NCBI RefSeq assembly: GCF_000238255.3
Contig: NZ_CP011040.1
Coordinates: forward strand, 1,116,001-1,180,000
From: Pseudoalteromonas spongiae UST010723-006
Lineage (GTDB): Bacteria; Pseudomonadota; Gammaproteobacteria; Enterobacterales; Alteromonadaceae
Direction of reading: 5' to 3'
Length of the DNA: 64,000 nt
Each line of letters opens with the position of its first letter. The stretch's first letter is position 1. Both the position numbers and the translations under genes were made by a program. The notes under the pieces were generated by a model. The model did not search any database. It was not told where the DNA came from and saw only the letters and a program-made list of their open reading frames with translations. Positions 1 to 9,313 of this stretch are shown piece after piece.

Positions 1-2772
1 CGTACTATCACAACCAACGAAGACGGCAGTTATACCCTACGCAAACTACCTGTTGGTGAATACACTATGACCATTGAAAAAAATGGTTATGAACAGATCA
101 TCGAGCAAGATCTTCTGGTGACTGTAGGTGGATCAGTTGTATTTAACAATACAATGTATTCTGTCGGCACTGATATGGAAACCATAGAAATTACCGGTAG
201 CAGCATTGCTCGCGTTAATATGGAATCTTCTACCGGTGGTATCGTTGTAACAAAAGCTGAACTAGAACGTTTACCTGTGGAAACAGGGTTTGAGGCAATC
301 GCTTTACTGACACCAGGTGTTGTAAGTAACGGTGAATTTGGTGCATCAAGCATTGGCGGAAGTTCGTCTGCTGAAAATGCCTATTATTTAAATGGTATTA
401 ATATTACCAATATCAAAACCGGTATTGGCTCTATTGGTTTACCGTGGGAAGGTGTTGCGCAAACCGAAGTTATGACAGGCGGCATTGACCCTAAATTTGG
501 TGGCGCTTTAGGTGGTATTGTAAATGCCGTATCAAAATCAGGTAGTAATGAGTGGGAATTCGAAGCATACGCTCGTATCGACCCAGACTTTACGCGTTCA
601 CATCACGACAATTTAATCGATAGAGAAGGCAATTACTTCTCAAATACAGCGCAAGACGAAAGCACGTTTACCCGCTACTCAATCTCGGCAGGCGGCGCTT
701 TAATTGAAGATACCTTATTCTTTTATGGTGTTTATGCGCCGCAAAAGAATGATTACGAAAACGGCAAAAACAACACTATAGATATCGGTGAAAATACATC
801 AGATCGTTACCTTGCTACTGTTGACTGGTTTATTACCGACGATCACTCAATTACTGCGACAGCCATTGGCTTTACTAACAAAGGCAAAGGTAAAACTTAC
901 GCAAACGATTGGCAAACAGAAACCATTGGCGAGTTCCTAAGTGATTATAAGTCCCGTACAGGTGGCGATATTTATGGCTTAACATATTCAGGTATTCTCA
1001 ATGACGATATGTCGATTGAATTGGTTGCTGGTCGCACTGTAGATAAAACGTATAACTCAGCAACCAGCTCAGATCCACTCGTGTGGTCCCAACTCTCAGG
1101 TAGCTGGAACAAAATCTCACAAGAGTCAGCATCATCAATTACTGAAAGTGAGTTTATTCGCGATCAGTTCCGCGCTGACTTTAGCTGGACACTCGACGAC
1201 CATGATATCAAGATTGGTTTTGATTACGTAAATATTGATGTTGATTACGAAAACAGCCCAAATGGTGTTGGTGATCGCGCTGGTTGGTGGGAAGTACTTT
1301 ACGCGTGGGAAGGTAACCCAGTTGGGCACCCTGCGGGCGAAGCATTTATTGATCAACGTGTAAGAACCGACTTCACTAATTCAGAGGTCAACTCAACCGC
1401 ATTCTACATCCAAGATACGTGGATGGTTACCGATCAACTAACCTTAAACTTAGGCCTACGTTACTCAAGCGTTTATAACACGGTTTCTACGGGTGAAAAG
1501 TACGTAGATGTTGACGACCAAATCGCCCCTCGCCTGCAAGCGATTTATGATTTAGGTGAAGGCACGTCAAAAGTTTATGCCACATTTGGACGCTACTACC
1601 AGCCAGTATCGGCAAACATGAACATCACGCAAGGTGGCCAACGCCGTGATATTCATTACTACTATGAACTCGGTGATTTAGATGCAAACGGCGAACCAAT
1701 ACTACTCGCTGATGGCTCACCAAGTACAGGTGCATTTTTAGGTGAAGATGTTGTACAAACTGGTGAGATCAACACAGGTATGATTGTGAGCCAAGACCTA
1801 GAAGCCATGTATTCTGATGAAATTACAATTGGTTATCAGGGTGAGTTTTTAGACGGTGATTTAGTTTATGGTGTACGCGGTATTTATCGCGACTTAAAGA
1901 AATCAATTGAAGACACCAACTACGGCCCTGTAATGCGCAAATGGTTTGCAGAAAACGGTATCGACAGCGATCCTGGTTACGCTTATATCTTGAATAACCC
2001 GGGTACTGACCTTGATATTTTCTACGATACAAATGGCGACGGTGTGGCCGAGCGCATTGTTATTCCAGCAGAGTACATAGCACTACCGGACCCTAAACGT
2101 AAATATGGCGCAATTGAAAATACCTTAAAAGGCAATATTGGCAACGATTTCCATTACAACGCATCATACACTTGGTCACACAGCTGGGGTAACACCGAAG
2201 GCCTTGTACGTACCGATAACGGTCAAGCGGATCCAGGTTGGACTACCTCTTATGACTACGCTGATTTAATGGACCATTCAAGCGGTAACTTGCCAAATGA
2301 CCGTCGTCATTCATTTAAAGTAAATGGTTATTACAACATTACTGAAAATCTTGTGCTTGGCTTTAACGCACGTGTTACGTCAGGTGTACCAATTAGCCGA
2401 TTCTCACGTCACCCAGAAGGCATTGATAGCTGCGCAGCTAGCTCAGTGTGGAGTGAATGTAATAGCCGTGGCTATGACCATGTATCATTCTATGATGCTG
2501 ATGGTAACCCTGCTCCACGTGGCACATTTGGCGAAACAGATTGGCTAAAAGAGTTTGATTTAAGCCTAGCTTACAATATTTCAGTTGCCGGTAACCCACT
2601 TGAGTTAAAAGCAACAGCATTTAACGTGTTTAACTTTGATACGCAAACAGCTGTTGTACAAGAGCATGCGCGTGACGGTGAAAACGGGCAAGAAGTGAAT
2701 CCTAACTGGGGTATGACATCATCACGTTTAGGTGCTCGTTACCTGCGTTTTGAAGCACGTTATACATTCTAA
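1..2772 (+). CDS. TonB-dependent receptor, Oar-like, 5' end missing
   Basis: The frame is open from the first base, so the start codon and signal peptide lie outside the window. The first visible residues, ending LPVGEYTM, look like the last strands of a carboxypeptidase-regulatory-like beta-sandwich, the N-terminal extension of Oar-type receptors. A plug domain follows (roughly visible residues 70-190, with conserved YYLNGINITN and a GG-rich turn), then a long outer-membrane beta-barrel. The protein ends ARYTF, with the C-terminal Phe expected for BAM-assisted barrel insertion. It should import a large ligand across the outer membrane using TonB energy; the ligand cannot be read from sequence. 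A strong terminator follows directly, so it is the last gene of its transcript. Confidence 0.9.
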   Translation, partial: RTITTNEDGSYTLRKLPVGEYTMTIEKNGYEQIIEQDLLVTVGGSVVFNNTMYSVGTDMETIEITGSSIARVNMESSTGGIVVTKAELERLPVETGFEAIALLTPGVVSNGEFGASSIGGSSSAENAYYLNGINITNIKTGIGSIGLPWEGVAQTEVMTGGIDPKFGGALGGIVNAVSKSGSNEWEFEAYARIDPDFTRSHHDNLIDREGNYFSNTAQDESTFTRYSISAGGALIEDTLFFYGVYAPQKNDYENGKNNTIDIGENTSDRYLATVDWFITDDHSITATAIGFTNKGKGKTYANDWQTETIGEFLSDYKSRTGGDIYGLTYSGILNDDMSIELVAGRTVDKTYNSATSSDPLVWSQLSGSWNKISQESASSITESEFIRDQFRADFSWTLDDHDIKIGFDYVNIDVDYENSPNGVGDRAGWWEVLYAWEGNPVGHPAGEAFIDQRVRTDFTNSEVNSTAFYIQDTWMVTDQLTLNLGLRYSSVYNTVSTGEKYVDVDDQIAPRLQAIYDLGEGTSKVYATFGRYYQPVSANMNITQGGQRRDIHYYYELGDLDANGEPILLADGSPSTGAFLGEDVVQTGEINTGMIVSQDLEAMYSDEITIGYQGEFLDGDLVYGVRGIYRDLKKSIEDTNYGPVMRKWFAENGIDSDPGYAYILNNPGTDLDIFYDTNGDGVAERIVIPAEYIALPDPKRKYGAIENTLKGNIGNDFHYNASYTWSHSWGNTEGLVRTDNGQADPGWTTSYDYADLMDHSSGNLPNDRRHSFKVNGYYNITENLVLGFNARVTSGVPISRFSRHPEGIDSCAASSVWSECNSRGYDHVSFYDADGNPAPRGTFGETDWLKEFDLSLAYNISVAGNPLELKATAFNVFNFDTQTAVVQEHARDGENGQEVNPNWGMTSSRLGARYLRFEARYTF

Positions 2773-2792
2773 TTTACGTACTTAAAAAACTA

Positions 2793-2824
2793 AAAAGCCC
2801 GAAAATTATTTCGGGCTTTTTGTT
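2793..2824 (+). terminator. Rho-independent terminator after the Oar-like receptor
   Basis: AAAGCCCGAAA and TTTCGGGCTTT pair around an AT-rich loop and are followed by TTTTTGTTTT. The site lies about 20 bases after the receptor stop codon. The stem is symmetrical enough to work for the opposite strand too, where the facing gene ends at 2858. Confidence 0.85.
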
Positions 2825-2857
2825 TTACATAATTAAATTAAGTAACCTAAGTTCAAG

Positions 2858-3070
2858 TTACGTAATAGACTCAAAATCATCGTTTAATATTAGCTGACCT
2901 TGGTCATCATAATGAATGTAATTTTCTTGCGTTAAATATTCGATTACCGTATCAACATCGCTATCTGCCACTCCAGACAGAACTAATTCATGGCGCTTAA
3001 TTGGCTTTGGGTGAGATGTCATCAACTCACTTAATACCACGCGCATAATTAATTTATTTCTACGACACAT
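2858..3070 (-). CDS. Hypothetical 70-residue protein, possible small winged-helix
   Basis: This small soluble protein was not recognised. Residues 10-60 look like a short helical segment, a helix-turn-helix-like pattern (PIKRHELVLSGVADSDVDTV), then two beta strands (NYIHYDDQGQLIL), which would fit a minimal winged-helix fold; this is inference only. It stands alone between the receptor terminator and the terminator of the DUF368 gene. The Shine-Dalgarno sequence is weak (GAAG), and an internal Met at residue 9 could be the true start. The acidic C-terminus and regular codon use argue that it is real rather than a shadow ORF. Confidence 0.5.
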   Translation of the reverse strand: MCRRNKLIMRVVLSELMTSHPKPIKRHELVLSGVADSDVDTVIEYLTQENYIHYDDQGQLILNDDFESIT

Positions 3071-3165
3071 AACACTTCACTTACGGTTATTTTATGTACA
3101 ATCACTTTGTACCATAAAAAATCAAATTCGCACACATTTTATTCAAAGCAAATTTTACGCAATAA

Positions 3166-3195
3166 AAAACCCGAGAATGCATCTCGGGTTTTAAT
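3166..3195 (-). terminator. Terminator of the DUF368 gene
   Basis: AAAACCCGAGA and TCTCGGGTTTT pair around ATGCA, with A/T tracts on both sides. It lies just downstream of the minus-strand DUF368 stop codon. Confidence 0.8.
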
Positions 3196-3215
3196 ATTAA
3201 AATCAGTTAATTAAT

Positions 3216-4163
3216 CTAGCCTTTTGGCTTATCTGCTGTTAACTTCTCAATCGCTAAAATTAAGCCCAACCCAGCCATTGCCAACGCAAAACAAATTAAA
3301 GTTTGCGGATCTTGCCCCGTCAGTGTGTGGTATGTTTCCGGCCCGATGTTCGTTTGGCTAAGTGGCTTTTCAATACCTTTTGAATTGGTATAAGTCGTTA
3401 CCACTTGTTTCCAAGGCCACAATAAATTTAGTGAGCCAAATAAAAAACCAGCCAATAACGCAAAGGTTACATCTCTAAAACGTGCTAACAACCAGCCTAA
3501 AAAGTGCGAAAATGTCATTAAGCCAACAACACAACCCGCTAAAAATAAACCGATTAGCGGTAAATCAAAGGAAGTAACCGCGCTTAATACATGGCCGTAC
3601 ATACCTAACAACAACAAAATAAAACTGCCAGAAATACCAGGTAAGATCATCGCGCAAATGGCAATTGCCCCTGCGACAAAATAATACCACCAGCTTGCAT
3701 TGGCCTCTGCTGGCGCCAGCGAAGTAATCGTAAAGGCAATTAAGGTTCCGATAATGCATGCAATAACGGTTTTTATATCCCAATTCTCAAGCTGTTTTGC
3801 GATATGTAGGAAAGACGCGATAATTAATCCGAAAAAGAAAGACCAAACAAACGTTTGATGATTAGCTAATAAATAGGTGATTACTTTCGCCAAAGAAAGT
3901 GCACTTAATGCTAAACCACCAAAAACAGCAACCAAAAAATTACCATCAATATGTTGCCATAATGCTTTTATTCCATTTTCCTTTAACACCTTAAACGCAG
4001 TTAAGTTAACGCTACGTATTGCGCTTAACAAGCGTTCGTATATGCCGGTAATAAATGCGATAGTTCCCCCTGAAACACCGGGAACCACATCAGCCGCGCC
4101 CATTCCAGCACCTTTTAAAAAGGTCATTGCATAGTCTCTCAGCGTATCTTTGTGCTGTGACAT
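3216..4163 (-). CDS. DUF368 family membrane protein (PopT-type undecaprenyl-phosphate transporter family)
   Basis: A polytopic inner-membrane protein with about eight to nine hydrophobic segments. The N-terminal signature GAADVVPGVSGGTIAFITG is the DUF368 hallmark, and a second related motif, ILPGISGSF, occurs near the middle, giving the inverted-repeat look of the family. Members called PopT have been shown to translocate undecaprenyl phosphate back across the membrane for envelope synthesis; assigning that role here is by family only. I prefer the start at MSQHKD (4163), because a GGAG precedes it, over the upstream ATG at 4181, which has no ribosome site. It is a single-gene unit with its own terminator. 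Confidence 0.85.
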   Translation of the reverse strand: MSQHKDTLRDYAMTFLKGAGMGAADVVPGVSGGTIAFITGIYERLLSAIRSVNLTAFKVLKENGIKALWQHIDGNFLVAVFGGLALSALSLAKVITYLLANHQTFVWSFFFGLIIASFLHIAKQLENWDIKTVIACIIGTLIAFTITSLAPAEANASWWYYFVAGAIAICAMILPGISGSFILLLLGMYGHVLSAVTSFDLPLIGLFLAGCVVGLMTFSHFLGWLLARFRDVTFALLAGFLFGSLNLLWPWKQVVTTYTNSKGIEKPLSQTNIGPETYHTLTGQDPQTLICFALAMAGLGLILAIEKLTADKPKG

Positions 4164-4282
4164 AACCTTAATTTTCTCCATAAATAAAAACTAAGCGTAT
4201 ATTAGGGTAAGTCGCAGCAGAATACTATCGTGAGTTATTACCCAATAACATGAAATCTGTTGAATTTTGCGTACCGAAAATC

Positions 4283-4596
4283 TAGGGTCTGTTGACCTTT
4301 CAAGTTCGTTTTTGCAGCAGTTTGATTGGGTTTTATACAAGGCAGAGGCTGCGTGACATAGTTATTCTATGTGAGTCAGCCGATAACACAGTAGAAAAGC
4401 CAATCAAGCGCTGCCGAACGGTTCTTTTGAGCGCACTTTTCTCATTGTTGCCTACATGGATGTAGGTAAGGGGCGTGAGCAGGACGCGGAAGCTTTGCTC
4501 GATATTCGCTTAGATTGCTAGGCCACACATCGAGCGCCGCGATAAAAGCACGTTCAAAGAGAACAAAAATAGAACATCAAAGATCAACAGACCCTA
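4283..4596. mobile_element. MITE-like repeat, copy 1 (314 bp, inverted relative to copy 2)
   Basis: A non-coding element bounded by terminal inverted repeats (TAGGGTCTGTTGA and TCAACAGACCCTA). It matches the reverse complement of 61064-61330 almost base for base, except that this copy carries 47 extra bases (4451-4497). TA at both ends is compatible with a TA target duplication. No transposase is encoded, so mobility would need a protein in trans. It lies about 107 bases upstream of the diguanylate cyclase start and could carry promoter or RNA signals for it. Confidence 0.85.
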
Positions 4597-4702
4597 AAAA
4601 TTATTGCGCTATATCAAAAGCATCACAGGTAAAACCACTACTATAGTAGTAAAGGAAAACACTAAGGTGCAGGGAGGTACAGGTTTAAAGAGGCGGATGT
4701 AT

Positions 4703-5710
4703 ATGCTTACCCCCCAACAAGCAAGACAGCGACTGCGTCGCGTTAGCTCATTAACGATTAATGAAGCATCAAATTTAAATAGTTTATTAACCGATTTACT
4801 ATCTGAAGGCTGTCACTTTTTATGTGTCGATCAAATAACTGTTTGGCTAATCAATGACATTGATTCGGCAGAATATTTACATTGCGTTGCAAGCAGTTGC
4901 GAAATTGATGTGCAAACAATACCCAATTTAGATATCGCACAACACCCAGACTACTTTGAACGCATGTTCAAAGGTGAAACCATTATGGCAAACCACCAGC
5001 TGCAAAGTACCCATAATGATCAGTCTGATAACGTGGCTAACACAATATTAGACACGGTTATTTTTCACAATGGTAAAGCGCAAGGGGTGATCAGCTGTAA
5101 AACAAAAAGCCCTCACTGCTGGAGTAACGAAGATATTGTATATGCCGAATCACTGGCTGATAGCTGCAGTCGGCGACTTATGGCGCTTGAAACACTAAAA
5201 TTACAAAACAAACTAAGCGAACTGGTGTTTGTTGATGCGCTAACAGGCCTCAAAAACAGACGCTATTTTAATGAACGCGTGCAAAGTGCTAAAAACTCGC
5301 AATACCGCATGCAAACGCCGCTTTCACTTATCATGATCGACCTAGATCATTTTAAGCATATTAACGACGAATTTGGCCACAAAGCCGGCGACATCGTACT
5401 TTCACAATTTGCTCGAACGTGTCAAAAGCAATTGCGTTTGGAAGATTGTTTATGTCGATACGGCGGGGAGGAATTTATTATTATTTTGCCCTACACTGGC
5501 GAGCAACAAGCAAGCCAACTCGCTGAAAGGCTGAGAGTAACTATTGAAAATATGGTAATTCAGCACGAACAACGCATTATAAAACTTACCGCTAGTTTTG
5601 GTGTTGCAGAAATGGCGTTAGAACATTCTATTGAAGATACGATTAAAAAGGCTGATGTCGCGGTTTATCGTGCAAAAAACGCAGGTCGAAATTGTGTAAT
5701 TACCCTTTAA
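4703..5710 (+). CDS. Diguanylate cyclase with GAF-like sensor domain
   Basis: Makes cyclic di-GMP from two GTP. The N-terminal ~165 residues resemble a GAF domain (CVDQITVWLI, then GVISCK). The GGDEF domain follows, with DALTGLKNRRYF at its start, DLDHFKHIND for metal and GTP binding, and an intact RYGGEEF active site (about residues 252-258). An RxxD inhibitory site (RLED) sits five residues before GGEEF, so product inhibition is expected. There is no transmembrane segment, so it is probably cytosolic. An upstream TTG at 4604 keeps the frame open, but the ATG at 4703 has AGAGG nine bases upstream and gives the usual domain start; ATG 4697 is an alternative. Confidence 0.9.
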   Translation: MLTPQQARQRLRRVSSLTINEASNLNSLLTDLLSEGCHFLCVDQITVWLINDIDSAEYLHCVASSCEIDVQTIPNLDIAQHPDYFERMFKGETIMANHQLQSTHNDQSDNVANTILDTVIFHNGKAQGVISCKTKSPHCWSNEDIVYAESLADSCSRRLMALETLKLQNKLSELVFVDALTGLKNRRYFNERVQSAKNSQYRMQTPLSLIMIDLDHFKHINDEFGHKAGDIVLSQFARTCQKQLRLEDCLCRYGGEEFIIILPYTGEQQASQLAERLRVTIENMVIQHEQRIIKLTASFGVAEMALEHSIEDTIKKADVAVYRAKNAGRNCVITL

Positions 5711-6220
5711 TTTGGTTAAATGTCCAACCCATTATTTGGATTCAACCATAAGTAAAATAATTAAATTGTTATTAAACCACACACTATTGATGCAAAAACA
5801 TACATGATCAGCAAAACAATATCGCCGACAAAATATAACTAATAAACTCACATATTTAAACATGATTGGTAGTACGCTTGGGTGTTTTAACAGGGATGTT
5901 GAGTGCACCATAGTTAAGTAGATTACAAGCCAATTGAACAATAAAATTAACTCAGTAATTCAAGATATTACTACCCACCTTGATTTTATTTGAATTATCA
6001 AAAAATTCGATATACGAGCAAGCACATTTTTTTAATATTCAACAAGCACAAAACCCGCGCCAACCTATCATCAACACTCATCTAAGTTATCTAATTAACA
6101 TTACAAATACGACTATCAAACACTTCAATACATAACACTACAAATCGACACGTAAAAGCAATAAACATTTAGGTACAAGGGCAGTAAATTAATAACAACC
6201 CATTAACAGGAGTTAAGAAA
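5711..6220. other. Long AT-rich intergenic region, no gene seen
   Basis: Both strands are very AT-rich with frequent stops. The only longer ORF (minus strand, 5732-5941) has an unnatural composition and no ribosome site. The 3' end presumably holds the protease promoter; a good Shine-Dalgarno (AGGAG, nine bases before the ATG) is at 6209-6213. Confidence 0.5.
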
Positions 6221-7378
6221 ATGAAAACACTACTTTCAGTAATCGCCTTAACTGGCATGACAAATGTTCTTGTTGCTCAGGAACTTCCGTTTAAACTAAA
6301 ACAAACAATGGATTCCGTTCGCATTGTCGGTGGCGAGCCGACACCTCTCGGAGAGCGCCCTTGGATGGCATCAATGCAATTTAATCAGCAACACTTTTGT
6401 GGCGCATCGATTATCAACAAGGACTGGGTGCTTACCGCAGCTCACTGTGTAGAATCAGTCAAAAAGTCTGAACTTGGTAATATGTCAATTCGCTATAACT
6501 TTATTGACCAAGTAAGCGACCAAGGGCTAAGCGTGAATATTGAGAATATTTACATTCACCCAGAATACCTTGCCGGTAAATCGACAGACGTTGCCCTGAT
6601 CAAACTTGCATCACCTGTTACCGATATAGAATATTTAACACTTGCAACAGATGCTGACGCAGACCAAATTCAATCAGGCACAGAAGCGATCGTGTCTGGC
6701 TGGGGGGCAACTGCAAGCGGAGGTGATGTATCAACTCAACTACTTAAAGTAAAAGTACCGCTTGTCAGCAACGAAGTGTGTAATAGTGAAGCTGCATATA
6801 ACGGTAAAATCGCAGCGACAGAAATTTGCGCTGGTTTTGCAACCGGTGGAAAAGATTCGTGCCAAGGCGATAGTGGTGGTCCACTTGTAATCGCAGGTAG
6901 TAACGGCCCATTGCAAGTGGGTGTTGTAAGCTGGGGCGACGGTTGTGCATTACCAAATAAATACGGTGTCTACGCTCGTGTAACTAGTTTTAATGCATGG
7001 TTTGATGATGTTATAACCAACCCAGACAACCACACAGGTATTGGTGAAGGCGAGCAAGAGCCAGGAGAGCCTGAAAGCCCGGGCGAATCAGTAGGCCAAT
7101 TACTTACTGATTTGAATGCTGAGTCAGACCAGTTTGTTGCCTTTGAGATTGAAGTACCAGAAGATGCTAAACTACTTTGGATCGACACTCGCGGTGGTGA
7201 AGGCGACGTAGATTTAGTACTTCATGGTGAAGATAAACAAGGTGAGAAATTCTACTCTGCAATGGAAGGGAATGATGAACATATTCTCATACAGTTCCCA
7301 GAGTCAGGGGTTTGGACATTGAAATTGCACGCGTACGAAACATTTAAAGACGTAGAATTAGCGGTAGTTGTTCGTTAA
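6221..7378 (+). CDS. Secreted trypsin-like serine protease with C-terminal PPC domain
   Basis: An S1-family endopeptidase, exported by an N-terminal signal peptide (cleavage likely near VLVAQ, residue 20). The zymogen cleavage point RIVGG is at about residue 34, the catalytic His in LTAAHC (75), Asp in STDVALIKL (123) and Ser in CQGDSGGP (218). Asp 212, six residues before the Ser, predicts cleavage after Arg or Lys. A short Gly/Glu/Pro-rich linker (about 269-288) leads to a pre-peptidase C-terminal (PPC) domain, which often helps type II secretion and is removed from the mature enzyme. Six-plus cysteines suggest disulfides. Monocistronic, with its own terminator. Confidence 0.93.
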   Translation: MKTLLSVIALTGMTNVLVAQELPFKLKQTMDSVRIVGGEPTPLGERPWMASMQFNQQHFCGASIINKDWVLTAAHCVESVKKSELGNMSIRYNFIDQVSDQGLSVNIENIYIHPEYLAGKSTDVALIKLASPVTDIEYLTLATDADADQIQSGTEAIVSGWGATASGGDVSTQLLKVKVPLVSNEVCNSEAAYNGKIAATEICAGFATGGKDSCQGDSGGPLVIAGSNGPLQVGVVSWGDGCALPNKYGVYARVTSFNAWFDDVITNPDNHTGIGEGEQEPGEPESPGESVGQLLTDLNAESDQFVAFEIEVPEDAKLLWIDTRGGEGDVDLVLHGEDKQGEKFYSAMEGNDEHILIQFPESGVWTLKLHAYETFKDVELAVVVR

Positions 7379-7393
7379 TCTTCCTTGTTGTTT

Positions 7394-7422
7394 AAAAGAG
7401 AAGCTGGTTGCTTCTCTTTTTT
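7394..7422 (+). terminator. Terminator of the serine protease gene
   Basis: AAAAGAGAAGC and GCTTCTCTTTT form an 11-bp stem with a five-base loop, followed by TT. It lies 15 bases after the stop codon. Confidence 0.9.
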
Positions 7423-7707
7423 ATAATAAGTATTAAATATTGGTTCTTCGCCTTTAAATCTTCATTGGCGATTATGAAACCACTGCATTGCTTTCATGCC
7501 AGCAACAACGCAGTCATTATCAAAGTAACAAGTTGGGATATCTCAGCTGATTACTTTGAGCTCAATATTCGCCATCATTAGTGAGTTATTGCATATCCGG
7601 TGAAAGTCGCAGCATGGGTACACTGATTGAGCTAACATTAGCTTTGCACGATACGTTAACGAACGCAAAATTGTATAACTCATTTTACGTCAATTGGGAG
7701 TTTGTCT
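7423..7707. other. Intergenic region upstream of the response regulator
   Basis: No coding sequence or clear repeat seen. It ends in GGGAG (7696-7700), which serves as ribosome site for the TTG start of the response regulator. Confidence 0.4.
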
Positions 7708-8379
7708 TTGCAAAAAATTCTATTGATTGATGACGACGCCTCACTGGCAAGTTTAATAAGTCAATTTTTAACGCGTAATGGCTACGATGTTAATGTGCTA
7801 AATAATGCATTACATACACAACACGCAATTGATGCATTTAAACCTGACCTTATCATTCTTGATTTAATGATGCCTGAAATAGATGGACTTACGTTATGTC
7901 GCCAAATTCGACCTACATTTCACGGTGTTATAATGATGCTAACAGCGCTCGGTGACGATATAGACGAAGTGACAGGGCTTGAGTTAGGCGCAGACGATTA
8001 CCTGTGTAAACCGGTACAGCCGCGCTTATTACTCGCACATATTCGAGCACAATTACGAAAAGCAACAATCCGCAAAGACACGACCGTCAGTAGTACAGGC
8101 TTTGTGATAGATATACGTAAACGGATCGTGTTTATTAATGGCACAACGGTGGAGCTCACCACTGCAGAGTTTGATTTACTTGAGATTTTGGCAAATCATA
8201 GAGGGAAAGTAATTTCGCGTGAGGATTTGCACCGTAAAATATTCCGTATCGAATATGACGGTATCGACCGTTCAATTGACCTAAGAATAAGCCGAATAAG
8301 AAAAAAACTCGCCGTCGTGGCACCTGATGAGCAGCTAATAAAAACCGTTAGAAATACAGGTTATATTCTCTGTGATTGA
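7708..8379 (+). CDS. OmpR-family response regulator (RstA-like), TTG start
   Basis: A two-domain DNA-binding regulator of 223 residues. The receiver has the acidic pocket at DDD (8-10), phospho-acceptor Asp 52 in IILDLMMPEIDG and the conserved Lys 101 in DDYLCKP. A winged-helix Trans_reg_C domain follows (about 128-222). The start is TTG at 7708: GGGAG lies seven bases upstream, whereas the TTG at 7702 would be only one base from it. The cognate sensor kinase downstream is degraded, so this regulator is either orphaned, phosphorylated by another donor, or on its way to being lost. Confidence 0.9.
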   Translation: MQKILLIDDDASLASLISQFLTRNGYDVNVLNNALHTQHAIDAFKPDLIILDLMMPEIDGLTLCRQIRPTFHGVIMMLTALGDDIDEVTGLELGADDYLCKPVQPRLLLAHIRAQLRKATIRKDTTVSSTGFVIDIRKRIVFINGTTVELTTAEFDLLEILANHRGKVISREDLHRKIFRIEYDGIDRSIDLRISRIRKKLAVVAPDEQLIKTVRNTGYILCD

Positions 8380-8699
8380 GCACCAGCGCACGTTGCTCAT
8401 TGGCTGGACAATGCTCGGAATATGTTACTTAGCGAAGCTACACGAGCAACTTATCCATCACATCGAGCAAAGCAAAAGCGATATGGAAACTTTCAACTGA
8501 AGATGCCCATTCAGTGTTCTTAAATGACGATATTACACGCATTTTCCCACCTTTTGCCCGCTTAGACTTTAGTAGAAAACGCGATTTTGGTGGTGTGGGC
8601 TTAGGCTTAGCAGCGCCACACAGTATTGTTGCTCGTCATGATGAACACATACGTGTCGATGAATCAAAGCGGCATGACGCACGATTTATCTTATCGTAA
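8372..8699 (+). pseudogene. Degraded sensor histidine kinase
   Basis: Two out-of-frame remnants of a kinase. The first opens with GTG at 8372, overlapping the regulator stop codon as a real partner gene would, and runs about 42 codons (MIEHQRTLLIG...) to a TGA near 8500. The second, in another frame (8514-8699), is clearly the end of a HATPase domain: a DDITRIFPPFARLD box, then GGVGLGLA (G2 box) and RVDESKRHDARFIL. The HisKA, N and G1 boxes are missing, so most of the gene has been deleted. It cannot encode a kinase. Confidence 0.85.
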
Positions 8700-8719
8700 C
8701 CTGCAACAAAACCAAGTTG

Positions 8720-9187
8720 TTAATGCTGCAAAACGAAATGTTCACTGGCATTTTCTATTAGATCTAATACCCGTTCGAACCCTTGCTCACCACCATAGTA
8801 AGGGTCGGGTATTTCATTAACTCCCATATCGCCATAACTTAAAAATAGCTTTAACTTGCCGTGATATTGAGGCGGGCAAACAGCCTTCAAGTCGGATAAA
8901 TTCTGTTTGTCGGCACACAAAATTTCATCGAAGTATTCAAAATCATTAGCCGTCACTTGTCTCGCGCGAATTGATGAAAAATCATAACCTCTTGCTTCAC
9001 CGGCAGCACGTGAACGCGGATCCGAGCGCTCTCCAGCATGATAAGCAATGGTCCCTGCAGAATCGATTTCAATATCAACACCATGTAAAGTCGCTTTTGC
9101 CTTTAACACAGCCTCCCCAGTGGGCGAGCGACAAATATTACCCATGCATACCACTAGTACTTTATATGGCGTATTTCCTTTATTCAT
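8720..9187 (-). CDS. Low-molecular-weight protein-tyrosine phosphatase
   Basis: A cytosolic phosphatase of 155 residues, the usual family length. The P-loop VCMGNICRSP has nucleophile Cys 14 and Arg 20 in the CX5RS arrangement, and the general acid is Asp 128 in PDPYYGG. This is the free-standing (not capsule-operon) context: no tyrosine kinase or Wzx/Wzy gene is near. The substrate is unknown; family members dephosphorylate tyrosine on proteins or, in some cases, arginine or small phosphoesters. The 3' end faces the decayed kinase remnant. Confidence 0.92.
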   Translation of the reverse strand: MNKGNTPYKVLVVCMGNICRSPTGEAVLKAKATLHGVDIEIDSAGTIAYHAGERSDPRSRAAGEARGYDFSSIRARQVTANDFEYFDEILCADKQNLSDLKAVCPPQYHGKLKLFLSYGDMGVNEIPDPYYGGEQGFERVLDLIENASEHFVLQH

Positions 9188-9313
9188 AGAAACCTTTTTC
9201 TAAATAATTCATGATTAGCGTACAACTTGGTTAATGAAAATGCCTCAAATCACTTAGCTATTCAAGTAAAGCCATATCAACTATCTAGCTTGAATCTGTT
9301 AGGCGTTCAAGAT

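Noticed and set aside
5732..5941. 69-codon minus-strand ORF in the AT-rich gap before the protease
   Set aside because: Composition rich in Phe/Ile/Val/Cys, no ribosome site, and no similarity recognised; likely spurious.
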